From assembly GCF_025264685.1 (NCBI RefSeq), contig NZ_CP073721.1, forward strand, positions 4,517,001-4,581,000: a DNA stretch of 64,000 bases. The letters run 5' to 3'. The notes under the pieces were generated by a model. That model was not told the origin of the DNA. It was given only the letters and a program-made list of their open reading frames with translations, and made no database searches. A program made the position numbers and the translations under genes. The DNA comes from Dactylosporangium roseum (GTDB lineage Bacteria; Actinomycetota; Actinomycetes; Mycobacteriales; Micromonosporaceae). Shown one piece after another: positions 16,673 through 24,580 of this stretch (positions are counted from its first letter, which is position 1; each line of letters opens with the position of its first letter).

Positions 16673-17634
16673 AGCCCCGCGGCCCCCGCCGGCAGCACGG
16701 CGGCCAGGACGTCCAGGTCCCGCCCGCCGACTTCCGCTCGTACTACGGCCGGCCGATCCTCAAACCGCCCGTCTGGCGGCACGACATCCCCGCCTACCTC
16801 TTCACCGGCGGCCTCGCCGCCGGCAGCGCACTGCTCGCCGCCGGCGCCGACCTGACCGGCCGCCCGGCAACCCGGCGCACGGCCCGAGCGGTCACACTCG
16901 CCGCGGTCGGCGCCGGCACCTACTTCCTCATCAACGACCTCGGCCGCCCGCAACGCTTCCACCACATGCTCCGGGTAGCCAAACCAACCTCACCGATGTC
17001 CGTCGGCACCTGGATCCTGACCGCGTTCGGCGGCGCCGCCGGGCTGGCCGCCGTCACCGAGACCGCACCGCACCGCCGGTCCGGCCGGTTCAGCCGGCTC
17101 GGCCGGGTGGCACGAGCCGCGGGACGCGCCGCCGGCGTCGGCGCCGCCGTCCTCGCGCCCGGCCTGGCCACCTACACGGCGGTCCTCATCGCGGACACGG
17201 CCGCGCCGTCGTGGCACCAGGCCTACCCGGACCTGCCGTTCGCCTTCGCCGGCAGCGCACTGGCCAGCGGTGCCGCGGTGGGGCTCATCGGGGCGCCGGT
17301 GCGGGAGAGCGGGCCGGCGCGCGGCATGGCGGTCGCCGGCGTCGCGCTGGACCTCGCCGCCACGCACCGGATCGAGACGGCGCACGGGCTGCTCAGCGAG
17401 CCCTACCGGACCGGGCGGGCGGGCCGGCTGCTGCGCGCCGCACGGGCGCTCAACGTCGCCGGCGCGGCGGGGGCACTGCTCGGGCGACGCAGCCGGGTGG
17501 TGTCGGCGCTGTCCGGGGCGGCGCTGCTCGCCGGCTCGCTGGCGACCCGCTTCGGGGTGTTCGAAGCTGGCGTCGAGTCCACGAAGGACCCCCGGTACGT
17601 GGTGGAGCCGCAGAAGCGCCGCGCCAGGCCGTGA
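16669..17634 (+). CDS. NrfD/PsrC-type membrane subunit of formate dehydrogenase
   Basis: 321 residues beginning at GTG 16669 within the fdhB stop (GTGA). After a soluble start with YYGRPILKPPVWRHDIPAYLFTGG, about eight hydrophobic segments run from residue 45 to 300. GGLAAGSALLA, TYFLINDLGRPQRFHHML and SPMSVGTWIL are characteristic of NrfD-like quinone-binding subunits. It takes the place of the b-type cytochrome FdnI/FdoI, so no heme is expected here. Electrons from formate would reach menaquinone through this protein. The gene ends 22 bp before the convergent selD, with no room for a separate terminator. Confidence 0.88.
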   Translation: MKPRGPRRQHGGQDVQVPPADFRSYYGRPILKPPVWRHDIPAYLFTGGLAAGSALLAAGADLTGRPATRRTARAVTLAAVGAGTYFLINDLGRPQRFHHMLRVAKPTSPMSVGTWILTAFGGAAGLAAVTETAPHRRSGRFSRLGRVARAAGRAAGVGAAVLAPGLATYTAVLIADTAAPSWHQAYPDLPFAFAGSALASGAAVGLIGAPVRESGPARGMAVAGVALDLAATHRIETAHGLLSEPYRTGRAGRLLRAARALNVAGAAGALLGRRSRVVSALSGAALLAGSLATRFGVFEAGVESTKDPRYVVEPQKRRARP

Positions 17635-17655
17635 CGCCGTGGTTCGCCCGGCCGC

Positions 17656-18654
17656 TCAGCGGACGCGCAGGGTCACGCCGTCCCAGGGGATCAGCTCACC
17701 CACGACCGGGTGGCCCGGCAGCTCACCGGCCACGAGCAGGCCGCCGGACGTCTGCGCGTCGGCGAGGAGCAGCAGCTCGTCCTCCGGCGTGGCGCCGACG
17801 TCGGCGTGCGGGCGGACCCAGTCCAGGTTGCGGCGGGTGCCGCCGCTGACGTACCCGTCGGCGAGCGCCTTGCGGGCGTCGTCGAGGTAGGGCACGGCGG
17901 CCGCGTCGACGACCGCGGTCACGCCGCTGGCGCGAGCCAGCTTGTGCAGGTGCCCGAGAAGGCCGAAGCCGGTGACGTCGGTGGCGCACTCGGCGCCCGC
18001 GGCGACGGCGGCCTCGGACGCCGCCCGGTTGAGCGTGGTCATGACCTCGACGGCCTGCGGGAAGATGTCACCGGTGGCCTTGTGCCGGCTGTTCAGCACG
18101 CCGATGCCGAGCGGCTTGGTGAGCGTCAGCGGCAGCCCGGGCCGGCCGCGGTCGTTGCGCAGCAGCCGGTCGGGGTCGGCGAGGCCGGTGACCGCCATGC
18201 CGTACTTCGGCTCGGGGTCGTCGACGGAGTGCCCGCCCGCGACGTGACAGCCCGCCTCGCGCGCGACGTCGAGGCCTCCGCGCAGCACCTCCGCGGCGAG
18301 GCTCATCGGCAGCACCTCCCGCGGCCAGGCCAGCAGGTTGACGGCGACGACGGGCCGGCCGCCCATCGCGTACACGTCCGAGAACGCGTTGGCCGCCGCG
18401 ATGCGCCCCCAGTCGTAGGCGTCGTCGACGACGGGGGTGAAGAAGTCCGCCGTCGCCACGACCGCCGTCCCGTTCGCGATGCCGACGACGGCGGCGTCGT
18501 CACCGTCGTCGAGCCCGACGAGCAGCTCTCCAGGCCCGGCCGGCGGCTCGGCACCGACGAGACCGGCGACGACCGCTTCGAGCTCCCCGGGCGGAATCTT
18601 GCACGCGCATCCCCCGCCGTGTGCGTATCCGGTCAGCCGCCCGAGCATCCCCAT
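17656..18654 (-). CDS. selD: Selenide, water dikinase (selenophosphate synthetase)
   Basis: 332 residues. The N-terminal loop HGGGCACKI has the active Cys16 and Lys19 equivalent to Cys17 and Lys20 of E. coli SelD. The AIR-synthase-like core follows, with DDAAVV and TDFFTPVVDD for ATP and metal, GG.VHSVDDPEPKYG, and the C-terminal DVTGFGLLGHL. It makes selenophosphate, the selenium donor for Sec-tRNA, from selenide and ATP. Position beside a Sec-encoding fdhA fits its role. selA, selB and the Sec tRNA are not in the window. ATG 18654 has TAGGTT 5 nt upstream, so the message may be leaderless. Strongly supports reading the fdhA TGA as Sec. Confidence 0.96.
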   Translation of the reverse strand: MGMLGRLTGYAHGGGCACKIPPGELEAVVAGLVGAEPPAGPGELLVGLDDGDDAAVVGIANGTAVVATADFFTPVVDDAYDWGRIAAANAFSDVYAMGGRPVVAVNLLAWPREVLPMSLAAEVLRGGLDVAREAGCHVAGGHSVDDPEPKYGMAVTGLADPDRLLRNDRGRPGLPLTLTKPLGIGVLNSRHKATGDIFPQAVEVMTTLNRAASEAAVAAGAECATDVTGFGLLGHLHKLARASGVTAVVDAAAVPYLDDARKALADGYVSGGTRRNLDWVRPHADVGATPEDELLLLADAQTSGGLLVAGELPGHPVVGELIPWDGVTLRVR

Positions 18655-18666
18655 GCTTCAACCTAT

Positions 18667-19150
18667 CGCCTGTCCCCCCGCCCCCGCCCGCCTTCCCCCG
18701 CCCCGCCCTCGCCCCGCCCACCTTCCCTCGCCCCGCCCCCGCCCCGGGCCACGGCCCCGCCCCGGCCCCGGCCCCTGCGTTGATCTTGCAGTTGTGGTGC
18801 CAGGACACTCCCTGAATGCCCGGTTTGTCAGGCACCACAACTGCAAGATCAACGCGCGATGCGGCGCAACGCGGCGCCGGGGCGGGCCGGGGCGGGCCGG
18901 GGCGAGGCGAGGCCGGGCCGGGGCGAGGCCGGGCCGAGGCCGGGCCGGGGCCGGGCCGGGGCCGGGCCGGGGCCGGGCCGGGGCCGGGGCGAGGCCGGGG
19001 CGAGGCCGGGCCGGGGCCGGGCCGGGGCCGGGCCGGGCCGAGGCGGGGCGAGGCGGGCCGGGCCGAGGCGGGGCGAGGCGGGCCGGGCCGAGGCGGGGCG
19101 AGGCGGGCCGGGCCGAGGCGGGCCGGGGGCGAGGCCGGGGCGGGGGCGGG
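18667..19150. repeat. Low-complexity C-rich/G-rich tract around a palindrome
   Basis: Nearly 500 bp with no credible gene. From 18667 to 18776 the plus strand is C-rich (runs of CCCCGCC). From about 18870 to 19150 it is G-rich: GGCCGGGGCCGGGCC units, then about 3.5 copies of a 25-bp unit built from GGGCCGAGGCGGGGCGAGGC. The family A palindrome at 18777-18855 sits at the switch. Slippage expansion is likely. Open frames here only mirror the base bias. Confidence 0.85.
18777..18855. repeat. Palindromic repeat, family A copy 2
   Basis: Perfect 25-bp arms (18777-18801, 18831-18855) identical in sequence to copy 1, with a 29-nt spacer sharing GGACACTCCC and CGGTTTGTCA-like parts. Unlike the other copies it lies between two genes on the same strand. 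Confidence 0.92.
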
Positions 19151-19153
19151 GGG

Positions 19154-19759
19154 TTACCCGTGTCCGGCGCGCAGCCAGGGGGTGAGGGCGACGTCGGTGG
19201 CGCGTTCGAGTGCCGCTCGGACCGCGGCCGGATTCTCGGCACCGCCCTCGGCGAGCAGTACCCGCAGCGCCCCGGTGACGGCGCCCACGAACGCGCCGGT
19301 GAGCGCCGCGGCGCCCACCCGGTCGAGCCGGTCGGGGAACGCCTCCGCCAGGCGGGCCGCGATCTCCTGCTGGGCGTCGAGCTGGAGCTGCAGCGCACGG
19401 CCTCGCACGGCCGGCACCTCGCGCACGAGCCGCAGCCGCAGCGCCGCGAGCCGGCCGGTCAGGTCGTCGCTGTCGGCACCGGCCCGGTGGAGGGCCCGCA
19501 GCAGCACCTCCGCCGGCCCCTCGTGCGGCGCGCGGGTCTCGATGGCGTGGACCGCCGCGGCGATCCGGGCGGCACCCTCCGGGAAGAGCAACTCCTCCTT
19601 GCTGGCGAAGTAGCTGAAGAACGTCCGGGTCCCGATCTCCGCCGCGGCGGCGATGTCCGCGACGGTCGTGCGCTCATACCCGTCGCGCTCGAACAACTCC
19701 ACCGCGGCGGCGATCAACGCCTGCCGGGTCCGTTCCCGTTTCCGTTCGCGCAAGGACAC
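19154..19759 (-). CDS. TetR-family regulator
   Basis: 201 residues with the helix-turn-helix VADIAAAAEIGTRTFFSYFASKEELLF near the N-terminus and a normal-length ligand-binding half. I chose GTG 19759 because it gives the standard RERKRERTRQALIAAAVELF beginning and has TACGCT at 19767-19772, 7 nt upstream; the ATG at 19795 lies within the likely operator. Divergent from a FAD monooxygenase, with direct and inverted TGCA repeats between them, so it probably represses both. This TetR/monooxygenase layout is common for self-protection or catabolism of aromatic compounds. The inducer is unknown. Confidence 0.9.
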   Translation of the reverse strand: MSLRERKRERTRQALIAAAVELFERDGYERTTVADIAAAAEIGTRTFFSYFASKEELLFPEGAARIAAAVHAIETRAPHEGPAEVLLRALHRAGADSDDLTGRLAALRLRLVREVPAVRGRALQLQLDAQQEIAARLAEAFPDRLDRVGAAALTGAFVGAVTGALRVLLAEGGAENPAAVRAALERATDVALTPWLRAGHG

Positions 19760-19782
19760 GCCGGTGAGCGTACCGCATCCGA

Positions 19783-19822
19783 TGCAAATCTGCACTCATT
19801 GCAGTTTCGCACTCAGTGCAGT
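19783..19822. promoter_or_regulatory. Candidate TetR operators (TGCA-rich repeats)
   Basis: Two direct repeats of GCACTCA(T/G)TGCAGTT start at 19792 and 19809. The second contains the perfect palindrome GCACTCAGTGC. A further TGCA pair is at 19783-19793. All lie between the divergent TetR and monooxygenase starts. Confidence 0.6.
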
Positions 19823-19834
19823 TAGCTTGATGGC

Positions 19835-20932
19835 ATGACGAAGACGGTGCTCATCTCCGGCGCGGGCGTCGCCGGCCCGACCCTCGCCTACTGGCTGGCC
19901 CGCCGCGGCCTGCGGCCCACAGTCGTGGAGCGCGCGCGGGGGCAGCGCTCCAGCGGCAACCCGGTCGACGTGCGCGGCCCCGCCCTCCCGGTCGCGGCCG
20001 CCATGGGGGTCGTGCCACGGCTGCGGGAGCACGCCACCCGCGCCACCGCGATACGACTGGTCGACGGCACCGGCCGCCCGCTGGCCCGCATCTCGCTGAG
20101 CACGAACCCGGACGATATCGAGATCCCGCGGGCCGACCTGGCACGTGTGCTGTTCGAGGCCGCGAAGGACCACGCCGAGTTCCGGTTCGGCGACACGATC
20201 GCCGCCCTGGACCAGGATGCCGGCGGCGTGGCGGTGACGTTCACGAGCGGCATCCAGGAGCGGTTCGACCTGGTCGTCGGCGCCGACGGCCTGCACTCCA
20301 CGGTCCGCGGCCTGGCGTTCGGCCCGGAGCACGACTTCGTCAGGCATCTCGGCGTGTTCGTGGCGACGCTGCCGGCCGGCGAGCGGGCCCGTTCCACGGA
20401 CGTGCTGATGTACAACATCCCCGGCCGCCTGGTGTCGATCCACCCGTCGCGGGGCGACGCGCTGCTGGCGTTCATCTTCCGCGGTCCCGCCGCCCGGGAC
20501 TTCGACCACCGCGACACCGAGCAGCACCGGCGCGTCCTGCTCGCGGCCTACGGGCACGCCGGCTGGCGGGTCCCCGAGCTGCTCGACAAGGTCCGCGAGA
20601 CCCCGGAGCTGTACTTCGACAGCGTCAGCCGCGTCCGCCTGGCCTCGTGGTCGCGCGGCAGGGTGGCCCTGGTCGGCGACGCGGCGTCGTGCGTCTCCCT
20701 CTTCGGCGAGGGTTCCAGCATGGCGATCGCGGGCGCCAAGACCCTGGCCGACGCGCTGGCGTCCGAGCCCGGCCACACGGCCGCGTTCCGCCGCTACGAG
20801 ACGGAGCACCGCACCCGCACCGCGCCGAAGCAGCGTTTCGCCGGCCGCGCCGCATCCCTCATCGTCCCGAAGACCCGCCTGGGCATCAGGACCCGCAACC
20901 TCACCGCACGGGTGCTGCTGACCCGGCGATGA
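19835..20932 (+). CDS. FAD-dependent monooxygenase (aromatic hydroxylase type)
   Basis: 365 residues with the Rossmann start VLISGAGVAGPTLAYWLARRG, the DG motif near residue 150 (LVVGADGLHSTVR) and the second FAD motif VALVGDAASCVSLFGEGSSMAI near 285. These define group A flavin monooxygenases such as PHBH and Tet(X). It uses NAD(P)H and oxygen to hydroxylate a ring or similar substrate. Length is typical. The C-terminus is basic, with no membrane segment. Divergent from and probably controlled by the TetR at 19154-19759. A second, similar enzyme with its own TetR is at 55573-56772, about 40 percent alike by eye. Confidence 0.92.
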   Translation: MTKTVLISGAGVAGPTLAYWLARRGLRPTVVERARGQRSSGNPVDVRGPALPVAAAMGVVPRLREHATRATAIRLVDGTGRPLARISLSTNPDDIEIPRADLARVLFEAAKDHAEFRFGDTIAALDQDAGGVAVTFTSGIQERFDLVVGADGLHSTVRGLAFGPEHDFVRHLGVFVATLPAGERARSTDVLMYNIPGRLVSIHPSRGDALLAFIFRGPAARDFDHRDTEQHRRVLLAAYGHAGWRVPELLDKVRETPELYFDSVSRVRLASWSRGRVALVGDAASCVSLFGEGSSMAIAGAKTLADALASEPGHTAAFRRYETEHRTRTAPKQRFAGRAASLIVPKTRLGIRTRNLTARVLLTRR

Positions 20933-21189
20933 GGTCCGCGGCGACGAGCATCACCCGCCCGGCGAGACCGACCCGACGAGACCCCGCCCGACGAGACCCC
21001 GCCCGGCGACGGCCGGTGCGGGCGGCCGCGACCGCTCCGCCCGGACCGCCTCCGGACGGTGTACCTGCTACGCCCGGTCCATGCCGGCCACCGGTTTCGC
21101 CGTGCGGCGGCCGAGACCGCACAGTGTGTGCGACACGTGCCCGCCGGGTGCGTGTCAGCCTGTGCTCTCTCGTGCGTTGGGGAGGCGGC

Positions 21190-21819
21190 GTGGGGACACG
21201 TGAAGTACATCTGCCGGGGTCGGCGGGCGAACGCCTGATGCAGGCGCGGGCCGGGACCGTGGAGCGGGCCGATCGGTTCTACCGGCAACAGGTCCTGCCC
21301 GCGCTCAACGACACCATGGCGGAGTTCGTCGGGCGGCAGGAGATGATGTTCGTCGCGACGGCGGACGCGCTCGGGCACTGCGACTGCACGTTTCGCGCCG
21401 GGCCGCCCGGGTTCGTGCGGGTGTTGTCGAGCGAGCGGGTGGCCTGGCCGGAGTACCGCGGCAACGGTGTCATGGCGAGCGTCGGCAACGTCGTCGAGAA
21501 CCCCAACGTCGGGCTCATCTTCGTCGACTTCGTCCGGGACCGGATCGGCCTGCACGTCAACGGTCACGCGACCGTCGTGGACGACGCCGAGATGCGCGCG
21601 GCGTTCCCGGACCTGCCGGTCGACACCGTGCCCGGCCGCCGCCCGGAGCGCTGGGTCAACGTGTTCGTCGAGGAGGCGTACATCCACTGCGCCAAGCACA
21701 TCCCGCACCTGCGGAAGGTGACCGCGGAGGACCGGGCATGGGGCACGGACGACATGAGGCGCAAGGGGGGCGACTTCTTCGGCGTCGCGGCCGGGCCGGC
21801 GGGTACGGTGATGGGATGA
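21190..21819 (+). CDS. Pyridoxamine 5'-phosphate oxidase-like FMN-binding protein
   Basis: 209 residues from GTG 21190, preceded by GGAGG. The split-barrel core reads MAEFVGRQEMMFVATADALGHCDCTFRAG, VASVGNVVENPNVGLIFVDF and RIGLHVNGHATVVDD, typical of flavin-reductase-like PPOX proteins that oxidise or reduce small molecules with FMN or F420. The ending VNVFVEEAYIHCAKHIPHLRK contains the Tyr-x-His-Cys-x-Lys-His motif seen in this subgroup. The 257 bp before it hold only short GACGAGACCCCGCCC repeats (about 20972-21004) and a likely promoter. The next gene overlaps its stop. Substrate unknown. Confidence 0.88.
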   Translation: MGTREVHLPGSAGERLMQARAGTVERADRFYRQQVLPALNDTMAEFVGRQEMMFVATADALGHCDCTFRAGPPGFVRVLSSERVAWPEYRGNGVMASVGNVVENPNVGLIFVDFVRDRIGLHVNGHATVVDDAEMRAAFPDLPVDTVPGRRPERWVNVFVEEAYIHCAKHIPHLRKVTAEDRAWGTDDMRRKGGDFFGVAAGPAGTVMG

Positions 21820-22004
21820 ACAGCTTCTTCGACAAGGTGAAGGATCTCGCCGACAAGCACGACGAGAAGGTGGACCAGGCGTTGGAGAAGATCGGCGAGG
21901 AGGCCGACAAGCGCACCGGGGGCAAGTACGCCGACCAGATAGCCAAGGGTGTCGACGCCGCACAGGAGCACACCGGCGAGGGCGACACCACCCGCAACGC
22001 GTAG
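21816..22004 (+). CDS. Small antitoxin-like protein (MT0933/Rv0909 type)
   Basis: 62 residues, highly charged and helical: FFDKVKDLADKHDEKVDQAL, then EKIGEEADKRTGGKYADQI and VDAAQEHTG. This is the pattern of the MT0933-like antitoxin family widespread in actinomycetes. The ATG overlaps the upstream TGA. TACGGT at 21804-21809, 6 nt before the ATG, suggests its own leaderless promoter inside the previous gene. No toxin gene of the expected SRPBCC type lies beside it, so an antitoxin role is uncertain; many such proteins may be stress or general helper proteins. Confidence 0.85.
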   Translation: MNSFFDKVKDLADKHDEKVDQALEKIGEEADKRTGGKYADQIAKGVDAAQEHTGEGDTTRNA

Positions 22005-22106
22005 GACCGCCCCGAACCGACCCGGAGCCCGGCTCCCGGTCGGTTCGGCGGGTGAGTGCGACGGCGGGTGGCTCGGCCCACATCGAGGACCAGCGGCGGG
22101 CGGCCG

Positions 22107-22574
22107 CTACGAACGCGACCAGACGCCGCCGGGGGCCAGCTCCGCGATGACCGCGGCGAGGGCCGGTGGCTCGAGGCGGTCGGGCAGCGCGGCCAGCTCC
22201 TGCGGGCCGGCCCAGACGTGGTCGTGGAGGTTGACCTGCTCGTCCGGCAGGAGACCGGTGCGGACCAGGGCCGGGCGGTCGGCCGCGAACCGGGCCAGGA
22301 AGAACCGCTCCTCCCCCACGAACCGCGTGCCGTTCCAGCGGACGTCCCGCTCGACCGGGACCCACCGGTCCTCGACGGCCGCCGGGTCGAGGCCGGTCTC
22401 CTCGACCAGCTCCCGGCGTGCGGCCTCCAGCGGCGTCTCACCCGGGTCGATGCCGCCGCCCGGCGGCTCCCACAGCCACGAGCCGTCGGACGGGTCCCGC
22501 CAGTGCAGCAGCAGGACCCGGCCGGCCGGGTCGAGGCAGACGATGCGCGCCGCGGGGCGACGCCGGGTCTCCAT
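22107..22574 (-). CDS. Nudix hydrolase
   Basis: 155 residues. The complete Nudix box GGGIDPGETPLEAARRELVEETGL lies near residues 38-61 (GX5EX7REUXEEXGU satisfied), preceded by the usual strand RIVCLDPAGRVLLLHWRDP. It should hydrolyse a nucleoside diphosphate linked to another group using magnesium. ATG 22574 has TATGGT at 22581-22586, 6 nt upstream, so the message is probably leaderless. An upstream open frame in the same phase to 22928 lies antisense to the histidine kinase and is ignored. The specific substrate is unknown. Confidence 0.93.
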   Translation of the reverse strand: METRRRPAARIVCLDPAGRVLLLHWRDPSDGSWLWEPPGGGIDPGETPLEAARRELVEETGLDPAAVEDRWVPVERDVRWNGTRFVGEERFFLARFAADRPALVRTGLLPDEQVNLHDHVWAGPQELAALPDRLEPPALAAVIAELAPGGVWSRS

Positions 22575-22639
22575 GGCCCGACCATATCCGCCGCGGCACG
22601 GCCGACGACGCGCCGGTGCGTCTGCTGGGCGCGACGCGG

Positions 22640-24580
22640 CTACGGCTCCGGGAGCGTGAAGGCGAACGTGGCGCCGCGGCCGGGCTCGCTCTCGGCCCAG
22701 ACCCTGCCGCCGTGCCGGTCGATGATGCGCTGGACCGTGGTCAGGCCGATGCCGGTGCCCGGGTAGTCGCGACTGTCGTGCAGCCGGCCGAACGGGCGGA
22801 ACAACTGGTCGGCCTGGTCGGTGGGGAAGCCGGCGCCGTTGTCCCGGACGTAGAACGCCACCTCGTCGCCGGCCGGGGCGGTGCCGATGTCGATCGCCGG
22901 GTCCGATGCGCGGGTGGTGAACTTCCACGCGTTGCCGACCAGGTTGACCAGCACCGCGCGGACGAGTTCGGGGTCGCAGGGGGCCCGCATGCCCGGGGTC
23001 ACCGTGACCGCGACCTCGCGGACCGGGTCACGCTGGCGCAGCTCCTCCACCACCTCCTCGGCCAGCGCCGTGACGTCGACCCGGGTGCGCCGGATCTGGC
23101 CGCGGTTGGCGCGTGCGAGCTGCAGCAGCGCGTCGACGAGCGCGTTCATCCGCTGCGCCGCGGCGTAGACGCGCCGAAGCTGCTGCGCCGACTCGGGGTC
23201 GACCTCCGGGATGACCAGCTCGGTGTAGCTGAGGATGGTCTGCAACGGTGAGCGCAGGTCGTGGGAGACGGAGCCGCTGAACGCCTCCAGCTCCTTGTTG
23301 CGCCACTCCAGCTCCTCCACGAGCTGCGCGCGGGCCTCGGCGTACTTGCGCGCCGCACGCTCCTCGGCCGCCTCCATCTCCCGGCGCAGCAGCTCGTCGC
23401 GGATCCTGCGGTTCTCGTCGTGCAACTGCTGGCGGCGCAAGTGGGCGCGGATGTGCGCGCGCAGGGTGCCGGTACCGTCGGCGCGCCGGACGTAGTCGTC
23501 GGCGCCGGCGGCCAGGCATTCGAGGAGGGCGTCCGCGACACCGACGACGATGATCGGCATGTCGCGCAGCCCGGGCACGGACCGGATCCGGTCGCACAGC
23601 TCGCGGCCGTCGATCTCCGGCAGGTGCAGGTCGATGATGGTGCAGTCGGCCGGCTGCACGGCGAGCATGGCGAGGGCGTCGTCGGCGCAGCGCGCCAGGA
23701 CGGGCTCATAGCCGTCCTCGTGCAGCAGGCCGCTCATCGCCTCCAGGTACGCGCTGTCGGCGTCCACGAGGAGCACCTTCGCCGGCCCGAGCGGGGACCC
23801 CGCCGTGGGCAGCGGCAGGGCCGAGGCGCTCTTGCGCAGCACGGCCGCGAGCTTCGCCAGTACGACTGCCAGGTCTTCCTGCTTGCGCACGAAGGCGTCG
23901 GCGCCGGCGTCGAGGATCTGCAGCTCGGTGGTGTAGTCGTCGGAGGCGGTCAGCAGCAGGCACGGCACGTTGCGCAGCGCGGCGTCGAGCCGGACCCGCC
24001 GGATGACGGTGGCGCCGTCGATCCCGGGCAGCACGCCGTCGACGATGATCGCGCCGGGCGGGCGGGCCGCGGCGACCCGCAGGCCCTCCTCGCCGCTGGC
24101 GGCGGTGAACACCTCGTAGCCCTCCGCGGTGAGCGCCCGGCGCAGCTCCTCGCGGAACGTGAGGCTGTCGTCGATGACGAGGACCGACCGGTGCGCGTCG
24201 CCGGGCGGTGCGGTGGCGTGCAGCAACTCGCGGCTGCGGGCGACGACGGCGCCGGCGTCGTACGGCTTGCCGACGTATTCGTCGGCGCCGGTGCGCAGTC
24301 CGCGCAGCCGGTCGTGGACCTCGGCCTCGCTGGACAGCAGCAGGACCGCCACGTCGGCGTGCCGACGGTGGCCACGCAGGCGGCGCAGCAGGTCGAGGCC
24401 GTCACCGTCGGGCAGCCGCACGTCGAGGACCGCGACGTCGAACTGTTCGCGGTCGAGCGCGGCGAGCGCCTCGGCGTGGCCGGCGCACAGGACCGTGCGG
24501 AAGCCTTCCTGCTCGAACGCCTCGTGCAGGTCCATGCGGACGGTGAGGCTGTCGTCGACGATCAGGACCGTGCTCGCCAT
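22640..24580 (-). CDS. Triple-receiver hybrid histidine kinase (output of the che cluster)
   Basis: 646 residues with three receiver domains in a row then a kinase. REC1 covers about 1-125 with phospho-Asp53 (VAVLDVRLPDGDG). REC2 covers about 130-250 (IIVDGVLPGIDG). REC3 covers about 265-385 (TIIDLHLPEIDG). A charged coiled coil leads to HisKA with FSGSVSHDLRSPLQTILSY, then an HATPase domain with LVNLVGNAWKFT and GTGIGLTTVQ. There is no membrane segment, so it is cytoplasmic. The first 19 bp overlap cheB, placing it last in the chemosensory operon where Wsp systems carry the diguanylate cyclase WspR. CheA probably phosphorylates one or more RECs. The downstream target of its own His is not in the cluster. 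Confidence 0.93.
   Translation of the reverse strand: MASTVLIVDDSLTVRMDLHEAFEQEGFRTVLCAGHAEALAALDREQFDVAVLDVRLPDGDGLDLLRRLRGHRRHADVAVLLLSSEAEVHDRLRGLRTGADEYVGKPYDAGAVVARSRELLHATAPPGDAHRSVLVIDDSLTFREELRRALTAEGYEVFTAASGEEGLRVAAARPPGAIIVDGVLPGIDGATVIRRVRLDAALRNVPCLLLTASDDYTTELQILDAGADAFVRKQEDLAVVLAKLAAVLRKSASALPLPTAGSPLGPAKVLLVDADSAYLEAMSGLLHEDGYEPVLARCADDALAMLAVQPADCTIIDLHLPEIDGRELCDRIRSVPGLRDMPIIVVGVADALLECLAAGADDYVRRADGTGTLRAHIRAHLRRQQLHDENRRIRDELLRREMEAAEERAARKYAEARAQLVEELEWRNKELEAFSGSVSHDLRSPLQTILSYTELVIPEVDPESAQQLRRVYAAAQRMNALVDALLQLARANRGQIRRTRVDVTALAEEVVEELRQRDPVREVAVTVTPGMRAPCDPELVRAVLVNLVGNAWKFTTRASDPAIDIGTAPAGDEVAFYVRDNGAGFPTDQADQLFRPFGRLHDSRDYPGTGIGLTTVQRIIDRHGGRVWAESEPGRGATFAFTLPEP

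Noticed and set aside
18777..18855. Hairpins as a tRNA-Sec or riboswitch
   Set aside because: The same palindrome occurs at two other unrelated loci and has no tRNA features, so it is a repeat family.
18437..19825. Several frames through the GC repeat tract encoding Gly/Arg/Pro repeats
   Set aside because: They exist only because the tract lacks AT-rich stop codons and show no normal protein composition.
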